Assembly: GCA_016342325.1 (NCBI GenBank)
Contig: JAEINR010000010.1
Location: 1-64,000, forward strand
Length of the DNA: 64,000 bases
DNA from: Desulfobacterium sp.
GTDB taxonomy: Bacteria > Desulfobacterota > Desulfobacteria > Desulfobacterales > Desulfobacteraceae
Direction of reading: 5' to 3'
Under the pieces are notes generated by a model. The model searched no databases, was not told the DNA's origin, and worked only from the letters and a program-made list of their open reading frames with translations. The stretch's first letter is position 1. Each line of letters starts with the position of its first letter. Below, piece after piece: positions 34,533 to 44,461 of the stretch. Position numbers and translations under genes: made by a program.

Positions 34533-37058
34533 ATGGTACTCAATTTACTTACAAAAATATTCGGCTCAAGTAACGACAGGGCCGTCAAGCGAATCCAGCC
34601 CCTGGTAGACGCGATCAACGCTTTTGAACCGCAATTTCAAAAATACACGGATCAGGAGCTAACGGAGACCACCCAGAGTTTCAAACAAAGGCTTGCCAAA
34701 GACGAAACCCTGGACGATCTTCTTCCCGAAGCCTATGCCCTGGTAAGGGAAGCATCCTGGCGCACATTAAAGATGCGCCATTTTGACGCCCAGCTCATCG
34801 GCGGCATTGCCCTGCACCAAGGCATCATCGCAGAGATGAAAACCGGCGAGGGAAAAACCCTGGCCGCGACCCTTCCCGCCTATTTGAACGCCCTGTCGGG
34901 AAAAGGCGTCCACATCGTCACCGTCAACGACTATCTTGCAAAACGTGACGCTGAATGGATGAGCACCATCTACAATTTCCTTGGCCTCACCGTCGGCATC
35001 ATCGTCCACGACATGAACGACCAGGAAAGAAAAGAGGCCTACCGTGCCGACATCACCTACGGAACCAACAACGAGTACGGGTTCGACTACCTCCGTGACA
35101 ACATGAAGTTCGACAGCGACTCCCTTGCCCAGGCAGCGCTCAACTTTGCCATCGTGGACGAGGTGGACAGTATCCTCATCGACGAGGCAAGAACGCCGCT
35201 GATCATCTCCGGGCCAACGGACAAATCCACGGTCCTCTATACCCAGATAGACACCATCATCCCGGCCTTTAAAAATGAGATCCACTACAAGGTGGATGAA
35301 AAGGCAAAAAGCTCCACCCTCACCGAAGAGGGTGTGGCCCTGGGAGAAGAGCTGCTCAATGTGGAGAACCTCTACGATCCTTCCAACATCGAGAGCCTCC
35401 ACCACCTCAACCAGGCCCTCAAGGCCCACACCCTGTTCAAGCGGGACGTGGATTACATTGTCAAGGACGACGAGGTGGTGATCGTGGACGAATTCACTGG
35501 CCGCCTCATGGCGGGAAGGCGCTACAGTGAGGGGCTCCACCAGGCCCTGGAGGCCAAGGAAGGGGTCAAGATTGCCAACGAAAACCAGACCCTTGCCGCC
35601 ATCACCTTTCAGAATTTTTTCAGGATGTACGACAAGCTCTCTGGAATGACCGGTACGGCCGAAACAGAGGCTGCGGAGTTCCAGAAGATATACGACCTGA
35701 ACGTCCTGGTGATCCCGACCCACAGGGCCATGGTCCGAAAAGACTTTGCCGACCTGATCTACAAGACCCAGAAGGAGAAGTACCAGGCCGCCATCAAGGA
35801 GATCATCGCCCTCCACAAAAAAGGGCAGCCGGTGCTTGTGGGCACCATCTCCATCGATGTTTCCGAGGATCTGAGCCGCCAGCTCAAGAAACGGGGCATC
35901 AAGCACACCGTACTCAATGCAAAGCACCATGAAACGGAAGCGGAAATTGTTGCCAACGCAGGACAGCATGGAGCCGTTACCATCTCCACCAACATGGCGG
36001 GCCGTGGCACCGACATTGTTCTGGGCGAAGGGGTCAAGGAGCTCGGGGGACTTCACATCCTCGGGACCAGTCGCCACGAATCCAGACGAATCGACAACCA
36101 GCTCAGGGGCCGTTCCGGCCGCCAGGGGGATCCCGGCTCTTCCCGGTTCTACCTCTCCCTGGAGGATGACCTGCTGAGAATTTTCGGCGGAGATCGAATC
36201 ACGGCCATCATGAACAAACTCGGTATCGACGAAGGCGAACCCATCGAGCACGCACTGATCAGCCGGGCCATTGAAAATGCCCAGTCCAAGGTGGAAGGTC
36301 ACAACTTTGAAATCCGAAAACAGCTCATCGAGTATGACGATGTCATGAACCAGCAGCGGGAGGTGATCTACCGCCAGAGACGCCAGATTCTCACGGACAA
36401 GGATCTTTCCGACCTCTTCCAGGAAATGGTTGAGGAGCGGGCATGGCAGATTCATGCTGAGTTTAAGCAGGAGAAACTCCACGTCATGGAGTGGGATCTT
36501 CCAGGCCTCTCGGAAGCGGTCAAGAAACAGTTCAACATCGACATGGATTTCACCGCCATGGATGACAGTGACGACCTGACCTCCGATTCACTGGGCCAGC
36601 GCATCGAAGACGCGGCAAAACAGGCCTATCATAAAAAGGAAGCCCTTCTCGGCCCCGAAGACACCCGCCGGCTTGAGAGCTATATCATGCTCCAGACCGT
36701 GGATTCCCTGTGGAAGGATCACCTGCTCAACATGGATCACCTCAAGGAGGGCATCGGCCTCCGGGGATATGCCCAGCAAAACCCCCTCATTATCTATAAG
36801 AAAGAGGGCTATGAGATGTTTGAGGGACTTGTGGAACGCATCAAGGAAGAGACCCTTGGCATCTTTTTCAGGATCCAGATCGCAATCAACAACGAGGTTG
36901 AGCCTGTCCAGCAACCCAAAGAGGAGAACCTGGTCTTTTCCCATTCCGGTGATTCAGCCCAAAAACAACCCCAAAAGCGGCCCCAGGCAAAGGTTGGCAG
37001 AAACGACCCCTGCCCCTGCGGCAGCGGCAGGAAACACAAAAAATGTTGCGGAGCTTAG
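34533..37058 (+). CDS. secA: Preprotein translocase ATPase SecA
   Basis: The 841-residue protein is a full-length SecA. The Walker A region is MKTGEGKT (near residue 105), motif II is within [13 protein letters not shown], and the preprotein cross-linking and second nucleotide-binding domains are present ([23 protein letters not shown]). The C-terminus ends in a SEC-C zinc motif, [13 protein letters not shown], which binds SecB and phospholipid. It drives Sec-dependent export at the membrane. The start ATG at 34533 has GAAGG about 12 bases upstream. clpS begins only 6 bp after its stop, so secA and the N-degron genes may share a transcript. Confidence 0.98.
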   Translation: MVLNLLTKIFGSSNDRAVKRIQPLVDAINAFEPQFQKYTDQELTETTQSFKQRLAKDETLDDLLPEAYALVREASWRTLKMRHFDAQLIGGIALHQGIIAEMKTGEGKTLAATLPAYLNALSGKGVHIVTVNDYLAKRDAEWMSTIYNFLGLTVGIIVHDMNDQERKEAYRADITYGTNNEYGFDYLRDNMKFDSDSLAQAALNFAIVDEVDSILIDEARTPLIISGPTDKSTVLYTQIDTIIPAFKNEIHYKVDEKAKSSTLTEEGVALGEELLNVENLYDPSNIESLHHLNQALKAHTLFKRDVDYIVKDDEVVIVDEFTGRLMAGRRYSEGLHQALEAKEGVKIANENQTLAAITFQNFFRMYDKLSGMTGTAETEAAEFQKIYDLNVLVIPTHRAMVRKDFADLIYKTQKEKYQAAIKEIIALHKKGQPVLVGTISIDVSEDLSRQLKKRGIKHTVLNAKHHETEAEIVANAGQHGAVTISTNMAGRGTDIVLGEGVKELGGLHILGTSRHESRRIDNQLRGRSGRQGDPGSSRFYLSLEDDLLRIFGGDRITAIMNKLGIDEGEPIEHALISRAIENAQSKVEGHNFEIRKQLIEYDDVMNQQREVIYRQRRQILTDKDLSDLFQEMVEERAWQIHAEFKQEKLHVMEWDLPGLSEAVKKQFNIDMDFTAMDDSDDLTSDSLGQRIEDAAKQAYHKKEALLGPEDTRRLESYIMLQTVDSLWKDHLLNMDHLKEGIGLRGYAQQNPLIIYKKEGYEMFEGLVERIKEETLGIFFRIQIAINNEVEPVQQPKEENLVFSHSGDSAQKQPQKRPQAKVGRNDPCPCGSGRKHKKCCGA

Positions 37059-37064
37059 GATAGC

Positions 37065-37379
37065 ATGGCCACCAAGGGACCTGCAATCAAGGAAGAGATC
37101 GCGTCGGGGATTGACCGAAAAGAAGGACATCCCCCCATGTACCGGGTGATTCTCCACAATGACGACTACACCTCCATGGAATTTGTGGTGGAGATCCTCG
37201 TTAAGGTTTTTGGAAAATCACTTGAAAAAGCATCCATAATAATGCTTAATGTACATAGGCAGGGTAAGGGTATTTGCGGTTCATACACCCGGGAGATCGC
37301 CGAAACAAAGGTAAATACCGTGCATAACCTGGCAAGAGAGCAGGGATTCCCGCTAAAAAGCACTATGGAGAAGGAGTAG
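37065..37379 (+). CDS. clpS: ClpS, ClpA adaptor for N-degron substrates
   Basis: The 104-residue protein matches ClpS in length and core: YRVILHNDDYTSMEFVVEIL is the conserved binding-pocket segment (Asn-Asp-Asp motif), followed by a helix with ILKxVF-type pattern and a hydrophobic-pocket segment around MLNVHRQGKG. ClpS binds N-terminal Phe, Leu, Trp and Tyr residues and hands such proteins to ClpAP. It lies directly ahead of clpA (2 bp gap) and aat, so the entire recognition and degradation route is encoded in one unit. TAGGA precedes the ATG. Confidence 0.97.
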   Translation: MATKGPAIKEEIASGIDRKEGHPPMYRVILHNDDYTSMEFVVEILVKVFGKSLEKASIIMLNVHRQGKGICGSYTREIAETKVNTVHNLAREQGFPLKSTMEKE

Positions 37380-37381
37380 TC

Positions 37382-39634
37382 ATGATAAGCAAGGAACTGA
37401 GTGCAACTCTGGGAGCTGCAGTAAGGGAGGCCAAAAAAAGACGGCACGAATACGTCTGTGTCGAACACGTTCTCTATGCAATTCTAAACCATGAAACAGG
37501 CTCCGAGACAGTCCAAAAATGCGGCGGAGACCCTGAAGCCATAAAGAAAAACCTGAACACTTTTTTCAAGGACAAGATGACCGTCATGGACGAGGGGGAA
37601 GAGTATGTCCTCCAGCAGACCATCGGATTCCAGAGAATGATCCAGAGGGCCATCAACCAGGCCCGGTCCGCTGAAAAGAGCGAGGTCAACCTCGGGGACA
37701 TCATTGCCTCGATCTTCCAGGAAAAGGACTCCCATGCGGCCTACTACCTTGAAGCTGAAGGCATCACCCGCCTGGACGTTTTAAACTACATATCCCACGG
37801 CACCGAGACATCCGGCCCCCCCGCTGGAAAACCGGAACAGGGATTTCCAAAACCGAGCAAGCAGCAGCCGAAGAAATCCGGTAAGCCAGACCCCCTCGCC
37901 CTCTTTACCACCGATCTGCTGGGCAAGGCCGGACTGAATAAAATAGACCCCCTCATCGGCAGAAAAAACGAAACCGATAGAGCCATGCAGGTGCTGTGCC
38001 GACGCCGGAAAAACAACCCCGTATTTGTGGGAGACCCAGGGGTTGGCAAGACCGCCATTGCCGAAGGCATCGCCCTCAAGGCCTTTAACAAGGAAGTTCC
38101 CGAGTTCCTCGAAGATTGTGAGATGTATTCCCTGGACATGGGTGCCTTGCTGGCAGGAACAAAATACCGGGGCGACTTTGAGCAGCGGCTCAAGGATGTG
38201 ATCGCAGCCCTGGAGGAAAAGGAGAACGCCCTGTTGGTCATCGACGAGATCCACACGGTGGTCGGGGCCGGCGCTACCAGCAGCGGGTCCATGGACGCCT
38301 CCAACATCCTGAAACCCGCCCTCTCCTCCGGCGCCTTGCGGTGCATCGGATCCACCACCTATGAGGAGTATAAAAACTTCTTTGAAAAGGACCGTGCCCT
38401 CTCCCGCAGGTTTGAAAAGATCCAGGTACCCGAGCCCACGGTGGAAGAAACCGTGGAGATCCTCAAAGGGCTCAAGGGCTGCTACGAAGAGCACCACGGC
38501 TTGGTTTACACGGACGAAGCACTGGAGGCCTGCGCCAGGCTCTCTGCAAAGCACATCAACGACCGGTTCCTTCCGGACAAGGCCATTGATGTCATGGATG
38601 AAACAGGATCGGTCATTCGGCTTTCCGGATCAGCAAGAAGAAAGTACATCCACCCCCTGGACATCGAAAAAACCGTTGCAAAGATGGCAAAGATTCCAGC
38701 CCAGAACGTAACGGCTTCGGACAAGTCCAACCTTGAAACCCTCCAGTCAAAGCTTGAGCATGTCATCTTTGGCCAGGACCATGCCATCACCACCCTGGCA
38801 ACTTCCATCAAGCGTTCCAGGGCCGGCCTTTCCTCACCCGGAAGACCCATCGGTTCCTTTCTCTTCACCGGTCCCACTGGCGTTGGAAAAACCGAAGTGG
38901 CAAAACAGCTGGCAGCCAACATGGGCATTGAGTTTCTGCGGTTTGACATGAGCGAGTACATGGAGAAGCATGCCGTATCAAGGCTCATTGGTGCTCCTCC
39001 CGGCTATGTCGGCTTTGACCAGGGCGGCATTCTCACCGACAACATCAGAAAGCATCCCCACAGCGTACTACTGCTGGATGAGATCGAAAAGGCCCATCCG
39101 GATCTGTTCAACATACTGCTCCAGGTGATGGATTACGCCACATTGACGGACAACAACGGAAAATCGGCTGATTTCAGGAACGTCATCATCATCATGACCT
39201 CCAATGCCGGCGCAAGGGATATGAACGCCAACAAGATCGGTTTCGGAGACCAGCTCGAGGATGTTGAATCCAAGGGTTCCAAGGCCGTAAAAAAGACTTT
39301 CAGCCCTGAGTTCAGAAACCGCCTCGATGCGGTGGTTCAGTTCCACTCCCTCTCCCATGGAGTCATGGAGCTCATCGTGGACAAGAACATGAAGGAACTT
39401 CGGGAGCTCTTGAAACCGAGGAACATCACCGTCCAATACTCACCCAAGGTGAGGGCATGGCTTGCCCAAAAGGGATATGATCCCAAGTTCGGTGCCCGTC
39501 CCTTGGACCGGGTTATCCAGACTGAAATCAAGGACAAACTCACCGACCAGATCCTGTTCGGTGAACTTGAAAAGGGTGGCAAAGCGGTTCTTGGCCTTAA
39601 AAAGGATGCCATAACCTTTAGTTTTAAGCAGTGA
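37382..39634 (+). CDS. clpA: ATP-dependent protease ATPase subunit ClpA
   Basis: The 750-residue protein has the Clp N-domain (about 1-145), a Pro/Lys-rich linker and two AAA+ modules, with Walker A motifs GDPGVGKT and GPTGVGKT and Walker B motifs LLVIDEIHT and VLLLDEIEKA. The C-terminal D2-small domain is complete. ClpA unfolds substrates for ClpP and works with ClpS from the gene just upstream. clpP is not in this window. AAGGAG overlaps the clpS stop, so the genes are translationally linked. The aat gene starts directly after the stop codon. Confidence 0.97.
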   Translation: MISKELSATLGAAVREAKKRRHEYVCVEHVLYAILNHETGSETVQKCGGDPEAIKKNLNTFFKDKMTVMDEGEEYVLQQTIGFQRMIQRAINQARSAEKSEVNLGDIIASIFQEKDSHAAYYLEAEGITRLDVLNYISHGTETSGPPAGKPEQGFPKPSKQQPKKSGKPDPLALFTTDLLGKAGLNKIDPLIGRKNETDRAMQVLCRRRKNNPVFVGDPGVGKTAIAEGIALKAFNKEVPEFLEDCEMYSLDMGALLAGTKYRGDFEQRLKDVIAALEEKENALLVIDEIHTVVGAGATSSGSMDASNILKPALSSGALRCIGSTTYEEYKNFFEKDRALSRRFEKIQVPEPTVEETVEILKGLKGCYEEHHGLVYTDEALEACARLSAKHINDRFLPDKAIDVMDETGSVIRLSGSARRKYIHPLDIEKTVAKMAKIPAQNVTASDKSNLETLQSKLEHVIFGQDHAITTLATSIKRSRAGLSSPGRPIGSFLFTGPTGVGKTEVAKQLAANMGIEFLRFDMSEYMEKHAVSRLIGAPPGYVGFDQGGILTDNIRKHPHSVLLLDEIEKAHPDLFNILLQVMDYATLTDNNGKSADFRNVIIIMTSNAGARDMNANKIGFGDQLEDVESKGSKAVKKTFSPEFRNRLDAVVQFHSLSHGVMELIVDKNMKELRELLKPRNITVQYSPKVRAWLAQKGYDPKFGARPLDRVIQTEIKDKLTDQILFGELEKGGKAVLGLKKDAITFSFKQ

Positions 39635-40330
39635 ATGCCAGTTTTCAGGCTCTCTGAACGACTGGAATTCCCCCGCCCCGGATTCGCACGATTTGACGGT
39701 CTCCTCTGTATCGGAGGAGACCTATCAATGGATCGCCTGCTCCTTGCCTACCGAAACGGTATCTTTCCCTGGTACTCGAAAAACGAACCCTTGCTGTGGT
39801 GGTCTCCGGACCCGAGGCTAGTCATCTATCCCGGCACGCTTAATGTTTCCAGGAGCCTTCGAAAAAAGATCCGAAACAATGCATTTACCGTCACCATGGA
39901 CCAGGCCTTTGACCAGGTGATTCACAACTGTGCTGGCTTACGCACCGACCAGGGAGAAGACACCTGGCTGCTGGAGGAGATGATCCACGCCTATATTGAA
40001 CTACATAAAAACGGGTATGCCCACTCGGTGGAGGTGTGGAAGGACGGAGAACTTGCCGGCGGGCTCTACGGACTGTCCCTTGGCGGTTGTTTTTTCGGCG
40101 AATCCATGTTTACAAAAATCAGCGATGCCTCCAAGACCGCCCTGGCTGCCCTGCACCACCACCTGGTTGCGCTCGACTTCGACCTCATCGACTGCCAGGT
40201 GACAAGTGACCACCTCCTCTCCATGGGAGCCGTGGAGATCCCACGGGATCATTTCCTGACCATCATTCACCGTTCCCTTGAACGGGACGATATAAAGGGA
40301 CCGTGGTGCTTCAAAGGATTCACCCCCTAA
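39635..40330 (+). CDS. aat: Leucyl/phenylalanyl-tRNA--protein transferase
   Basis: The 231-residue protein transfers Leu or Phe from aminoacyl-tRNA to proteins with N-terminal Lys or Arg, creating N-degrons that ClpS recognises. Family motifs are present: FPWYSKNEPLLWWSPDPR near residue 46, and GGLYGLSLGGCFFGESMF in the active-site region. The start codon follows the clpA stop without a gap (TGAATG). Together with clpS and clpA it makes a three-gene N-degron pathway. The 3' end overlaps the convergent usp gene by 4 bp. Confidence 0.97.
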   Translation: MPVFRLSERLEFPRPGFARFDGLLCIGGDLSMDRLLLAYRNGIFPWYSKNEPLLWWSPDPRLVIYPGTLNVSRSLRKKIRNNAFTVTMDQAFDQVIHNCAGLRTDQGEDTWLLEEMIHAYIELHKNGYAHSVEVWKDGELAGGLYGLSLGGCFFGESMFTKISDASKTALAALHHHLVALDFDLIDCQVTSDHLLSMGAVEIPRDHFLTIIHRSLERDDIKGPWCFKGFTP

Positions 40331-40860
40331 CCGGTTCCGGGCAAGCGCACCACAAGGACCGGTTTATCCGCCTTCCTCAGGACGCGCCGGGTAATACTTC
40401 CCATCATCACATCGGCAAGGGAGGTCTCCCCATGGCTGCCCATGACGATCATATCGCACGCCCGAAGTTCCGCCTGCTTTAGAATCTGCTTCACAGGGTT
40501 TCCCCGGTCAATAACGATCTCATCGCTGAAATCGGTTTCCCCGGAAGAGTCCCTTTTCACATCCTTGGTAAACTGGGTCAGCACCTCCCGGATCAAAATA
40601 TTGTCCCGCCTCTTTCCGATCAGGGACGTCCGGGTCTCCTGGATATTCCTGGCCTTGATATCTTCCCACGTATCCTTGGAAACATAGCCCAAGACGTTTC
40701 TCTCCAGCAGATCCGGCATCTCCCGGATCACATGGAGGATGGTGATTCTCGCCCCATATTGTTCAGCAAGGCTTACGGCATAGGCAAAGGCGTATCTTGC
40801 ATTTTCCGATAAATCAGTGGCATACAAGATATTGGTTATGGTGACCTCCGGTAATTTCAT
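40327..40860 (-). CDS. Universal stress protein (UspA family)
   Basis: The 177-residue protein has the Usp fold pattern: N-terminal ILYATDLSENARYAFAYA, a middle helix-rich insertion and the C-terminal ATP-binding motif MGSHGETSLADVMMGSITRRVLRKADKPVLVV, which follows the G-2x-G-9x-G-S/T layout of ATP-binding members. It is longer than the typical 140-150 residues because of an insertion around 60-105. It lies 18 bp downstream of the TRAP permease, and Usp proteins are often encoded beside TRAP transporters, so it is probably part of that operon. Confidence 0.93.
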   Translation of the reverse strand: MKLPEVTITNILYATDLSENARYAFAYAVSLAEQYGARITILHVIREMPDLLERNVLGYVSKDTWEDIKARNIQETRTSLIGKRRDNILIREVLTQFTKDVKRDSSGETDFSDEIVIDRGNPVKQILKQAELRACDMIVMGSHGETSLADVMMGSITRRVLRKADKPVLVVRLPGTG

Positions 40861-40878
40861 GACTCCCCCTTTTCGATT

Positions 40879-42615
40879 CTATTTTCCATTGCCGGTCCTG
40901 GCGAATACCCGTTTTAACGACCCCACCCAGATGCCGCTCATGAACCAGGAGTAGGCCCAGGTGCCGAACAGAATGTAAACAAAGGCCTTGGTAATGTCCA
41001 TGGTAGATCCGTCCAAGGAGAACCCTGGCACATAGGCAAACAGCAGCGGCCCAAGATACAGGAATTTGGCGAACTTGAACGCGGTAAAGGCTGTTTTCCA
41101 CATGTTGGCCTTTGCAATGGTGGCACCGGCAAAGGCGGCGATGCAGACCGGGGGCGTGATGTTGGAATCCTGGGACAGCCAGTAGACGATCATGTGGGCG
41201 GCAAGTTCGTTCACTCCCAGATGGGTCAGTGCAGGTACCGCCACCACGGCAGTGATCAGATAGGCCGCCGTGACCGGAACCCCCATGCCCAGCACCAGGG
41301 AGGCAACGGCGATAAGCGCAATGGTCAGGAGCAGCGACCCGCCGGCAAGTTCGATCATGATGTCGGCAAAGGTCAGCACCAGCCCGGAAAAGGTCAGAAC
41401 CCCGATGATGATGCCGATGATGCCCACGGTGGCACCGATCTTGAGGCTGTTTTGGGTCCCCTCCCGGGCCGCTTCGATAAACTTCCTGGGCCCGATCCGG
41501 GTGTCCTTTCGAAACCATGAGATCACAATGCAACTGACAAGGCCGAGGATGGCCGAGTAAGCCGGCGAGTACCCGGTGAGCATGAAGATGGTGATAACAA
41601 TAAGCGGGATGGTGTAGTACCACTCCTTCTTCAGGATCTCCATGGCCGAGTGTTCCGATCTTTCACCCACAATGTTGTACTTCTTGGCTTCATAATGAAC
41701 CATGACAAACACGCTGAAAAAATACATAAGGGCCGGAAAAATTGCCACCAGCATGATCCGCGAATAGGGCAACCCTGTGAGTTCGGCCATGATGAAACCG
41801 CCCGCTCCCATGATGGGGGGCATGAACATCCCGCCGATGGAGGCAGCAGGCTCGATGCCCCCTGCCACATGGGGCTTGAATCCCGCCTTTTTCATCATGG
41901 GAATGGTGAACATTCCCGTTGAAACGGTATTGGCAATTGCGCTGCCTGAGATGGAACCCATGAGCCCGGATGCGATGACGGATACCTTGGCAGGCCCGCC
42001 GATCTTATGGCCCACCGCAGCCAGGGGAAAATCGATGAAGAACTTCTGGGCCCCGCATTTTTCAAGGAAGGCGCCAAAGAGAACAAAGAGGATCACGTAG
42101 GTGGCAAGCACGTTGGCCATGATGCCGAACACCCCGTCGCTCTTGTAGAAGATGCTGATGCACAGTTCGGAAAACGGTGCCCCGGCATGGGAAACGAGAT
42201 CCGGGGCCATGTAACCGAACACCCCGTAAGTAAGCATGACCACCCCGATGACGACAAAGATGTTTCCCACCACCCTTCTCGCAAGCTCGATGCCCAGGAG
42301 AACGCCGACAATGGCGATCACCATGTCAAGTTGCGTCTCGGCACCGGTACGGTAGTTGATGGTCTCAAAATTAAAGATCCAGTAGCCGATGGAGCCCACC
42401 GAGAGCACCATGAGACAATAGTCCACCCCCCGCATGAACCGGGATTTGGAACGATAGAGCAGAAACACGAGCAAATAGGTGATGATGACGTAGACCCCCC
42501 GGTGGTACTGGGTTGCCATGGGCTGAATCACTGCAGCATAGGAGTAAAAAAGAACAAGAATCACCGAACATGCATCAAAGAGTATCTGTTCGAACCTGTT
42601 TAATTTTTCATACAC
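40879..42615 (-). CDS. TRAP transporter fused permease (DctQ-DctM), TAXI type
   Basis: The protein of about 578 residues has many membrane spans: an N-terminal four-helix DctQ-like segment followed by a large DctM-like domain with GSISGSAIANTVSTGMFTIP and ASIGGMFMPPIMGAGGF. These motifs mark the fused permeases of TAXI-TRAP systems, which import organic acids or amino acids with a sodium or proton gradient. The GTG at 42615 has GGCAGGTC upstream and is preferred over the more distal in-frame starts at 42666 and 42702. The binding-protein gene lies 284 bp upstream in the same direction, separated by two hairpins. Confidence 0.9.
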   Translation of the reverse strand: MYEKLNRFEQILFDACSVILVLFYSYAAVIQPMATQYHRGVYVIITYLLVFLLYRSKSRFMRGVDYCLMVLSVGSIGYWIFNFETINYRTGAETQLDMVIAIVGVLLGIELARRVVGNIFVVIGVVMLTYGVFGYMAPDLVSHAGAPFSELCISIFYKSDGVFGIMANVLATYVILFVLFGAFLEKCGAQKFFIDFPLAAVGHKIGGPAKVSVIASGLMGSISGSAIANTVSTGMFTIPMMKKAGFKPHVAGGIEPAASIGGMFMPPIMGAGGFIMAELTGLPYSRIMLVAIFPALMYFFSVFVMVHYEAKKYNIVGERSEHSAMEILKKEWYYTIPLIVITIFMLTGYSPAYSAILGLVSCIVISWFRKDTRIGPRKFIEAAREGTQNSLKIGATVGIIGIIIGVLTFSGLVLTFADIMIELAGGSLLLTIALIAVASLVLGMGVPVTAAYLITAVVAVPALTHLGVNELAAHMIVYWLSQDSNITPPVCIAAFAGATIAKANMWKTAFTAFKFAKFLYLGPLLFAYVPGFSLDGSTMDITKAFVYILFGTWAYSWFMSGIWVGSLKRVFARTGNGK

Positions 42616-42787
42616 GGTTGACCTGCCTATATTGGTTTGAGACTGTTGATACCAAATAACCGGCATGGCCGGGGCATGGTATGGTATTTGCGCTTCGGCC
42701 ACAACAAAAAATGGGTCGAAGACGCGGAACCAACTTCACTGAATAGATCGCTTTGACCGGCGTTTCATATAAATTCTTCAGCCCAGT

Positions 42788-42891
42788 GCAGGGTGGAATC
42801 CGTCCACCCCACCCTGCATGGTTCGTCAGCAACAATTGTTAAAACCCGGGTGGGTTGAAAACCACCCGGAATGGTTCGTCAGAGACAATTG
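42788..42891 (-). repeat. Two tandem hairpin-plus-box units between TAXI binding protein and permease
   Basis: On the plus strand a stem GCAGGGTGG (42788-42796) / CCACCCTGC (42809-42817) is followed by ATGGTTCGTCAGCAACAATTGT. A second stem CCGGGTGG (42846-42853) / CCACCCGG (42862-42869) is then followed by ATGGTTCGTCAGAGACAATTGC. The 21-base box is nearly identical in both units. The minus-strand transcript passes the second unit first. The pair could be a processing or attenuation element that lets the binding protein be made in excess of the permease. No other gene is seen in 42616-42899. Confidence 0.7.
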
Positions 42892-42899
42892 CAAAAAGC

Positions 42900-43874
42900 C
42901 TATTTCAGCACGCCCTTCTCCTTCCAGAACCGTTCTGCGCCGGGATGGAAAGGGGTCACGATGCCATTGGCGCCGGTTGAAACAGCCATCTCCTTAAAGG
43001 TCTTTTTCTGTCCGCGCATGTGGGCAAGCCCCTCGTCGGAGTAAATAAGGGAGAGCATTTTATAGACAACGTCGGCGGAAACCTTTGCATTGGCAACCCA
43101 GAGAGCGGAGTCCTGGAACGAGGGCGTCTTCTGGGTGACCCCCTTGTAGGTGTTTGCGGGAATGGCAAGTTTCGTAAAGTAGGGATATTGTTTGTAAAAC
43201 CCACCATCCACAGCGTCTTGATCCAGGTTCACAAGTTCAATGTCGTTGGTCTGGGCGGCCATGATGACAGCGCCGCTGGGAAAGGCGGTAAAAAGCCAGA
43301 AGGCGTCCAGCTGATTGTTACCAAAGGCCTGGGCCGCATCATTGTAACCCATGGCATTTCTCTCGATCTTGTCCCACACTCCCATGTGGCTGAAAAAAAG
43401 CTCACAATTGGCAAAGGCGCCGGACCCGGCATTGCCCACGCCTACTTTCTTGCCCGCAAGGTCGCCAACGCTCTTGATGCCGGACCCCTTCCGGGTTACC
43501 AACTGGGCAGGCGCACCATATAAGTAAGACACGGCCAGAACGTCCGTATAATTCCGCTCATCATTCTTCATCTTTCCGTTACGCCCCAGCCACACATGGC
43601 CTGAGTAGACCACACTCATCTGCTGCCGGCCTGCGTTGGTTTTCCGAAGATTTTCCACAGAACCTGCAGATGACTGGGCCTGGACTTTAAACTCGGGAAT
43701 CTGTTTCAGGGGTTTAAAGACCTGGATCCCGTTGGCAACGACCTGAAAGGTACCTCCGGCAGGGCCGCCGCCGAAGACGATGCGTTCTTTGGCAAAAGCC
43801 GAAGGAGAAACCAGCAGAGTGACACCTACGAACAGACCAATGGCAAGACCTAACGCATACTGTTTACTTCCCAT
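42900..43874 (-). CDS. TAXI-family TRAP transporter solute-binding protein
   Basis: The 324-residue protein has a signal peptide (hydrophobic to about residue 28) and the TAXI-family N-terminal motif, here VFGGGPAGGTFQVVANGI. Later segments GKKVGVGNAGSGAFANCELFF and MLSLIYSDEGL also fit. It captures the ligand in the periplasm for the fused permease encoded downstream. The exact ligand is unknown; TAXI proteins are usually associated with glutamate, alpha-ketoglutarate or related acids. The start ATG has AGGAGG at ideal spacing. The gene heads the transporter-usp unit. Confidence 0.92.
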   Translation of the reverse strand: MGSKQYALGLAIGLFVGVTLLVSPSAFAKERIVFGGGPAGGTFQVVANGIQVFKPLKQIPEFKVQAQSSAGSVENLRKTNAGRQQMSVVYSGHVWLGRNGKMKNDERNYTDVLAVSYLYGAPAQLVTRKGSGIKSVGDLAGKKVGVGNAGSGAFANCELFFSHMGVWDKIERNAMGYNDAAQAFGNNQLDAFWLFTAFPSGAVIMAAQTNDIELVNLDQDAVDGGFYKQYPYFTKLAIPANTYKGVTQKTPSFQDSALWVANAKVSADVVYKMLSLIYSDEGLAHMRGQKKTFKEMAVSTGANGIVTPFHPGAERFWKEKGVLK

Positions 43875-44094
43875 GAAAACCTCCTGTTTGTTGTCTTTGT
43901 TAAGATGAACGTGGACGGAGCCAGGGGTGTTTTATGACAAAGAATGCGCCAAAGAACACCTGCCCCAATAAAGAACAGTAGCAGCAAAAGATAATCGGGT
44001 CAATTGGGGGATTTCTGATTATGGTGTAGGGATTTTTCTTACAGGGCCGAAAGGGGAAAAGCGGTGTACAGGAAGGAGGGTGGATCAAAGGCGC

Positions 44095-44144
44095 ATCAAA
44101 GCCCCTGGAAAAGCCCTTTGCCGGCGTCTTCCAGGGGCTTTGAA
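44095..44144 (-). terminator. Long hairpin after the ferredoxin gene
   Basis: A perfect 14-bp stem CAAAGCCCCTGGAA (44097-44110) / TTCCAGGGGCTTTG (44129-44142) with an 18-base loop lies about 25 bp past the ferredoxin stop. No U-tract follows on the minus strand, so it may act as a 3'-end stabiliser or a bidirectional terminator. The remaining gap, 43875-44094, shows no gene and should hold the TAXI operon promoter. Confidence 0.6.
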
Positions 44145-44168
44145 TAAAGCCTTGCTATAAAAAAGGAT

Positions 44169-44357
44169 TTAGTCCTCTTCTACGACGATTGCTCCTTCTT
44201 CACAAACTTCAACACAGCTTTCACAGCCCATGCACTCCTCGCCGTTGGCGACGATGGATTTCTCGTTCTCCATCTCAAATACCTCTACAGGGCATACATC
44301 AACACACTCTTCACAACCAACGCACTTTGCTTCATCAACAATCGGATTAAAAGCCAT
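44169..44357 (-). CDS. 2[4Fe-4S] ferredoxin
   Basis: The 62-residue protein has two cluster motifs, CVGCEECVDVCP (12-23) and CMGCESCVEVCE (42-53), in the bacterial 8Fe ferredoxin pattern. It is highly acidic, as expected for a soluble low-potential electron carrier in the cytoplasm. The second motif ends in CE and not CP, a minor variation. GGAGG lies upstream at a slightly long spacing of about 12 bases. It is the last gene in the direction of transcription after tmk, the CysK-CysRS fusion and the unknown 335-residue gene, with about 100 bp in front of it. Confidence 0.95.
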   Translation of the reverse strand: MAFNPIVDEAKCVGCEECVDVCPVEVFEMENEKSIVANGEECMGCESCVEVCEEGAIVVEED

Positions 44358-44461
44358 TTTTTTTTAAAGCCTCCATAAAAATTTAACGTAAAAAATTTAA
44401 CGTAAAGTCCATTATAAATAACACTAATAAGAGCGCCTATTATAACAGGTAACCCATCAAA

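Noticed and set aside
34767-36482. 571-codon open frame antisense to secA
   Set aside because: It lies fully within secA, has no recognisable domain and reflects the codon bias of the real gene read in reverse.
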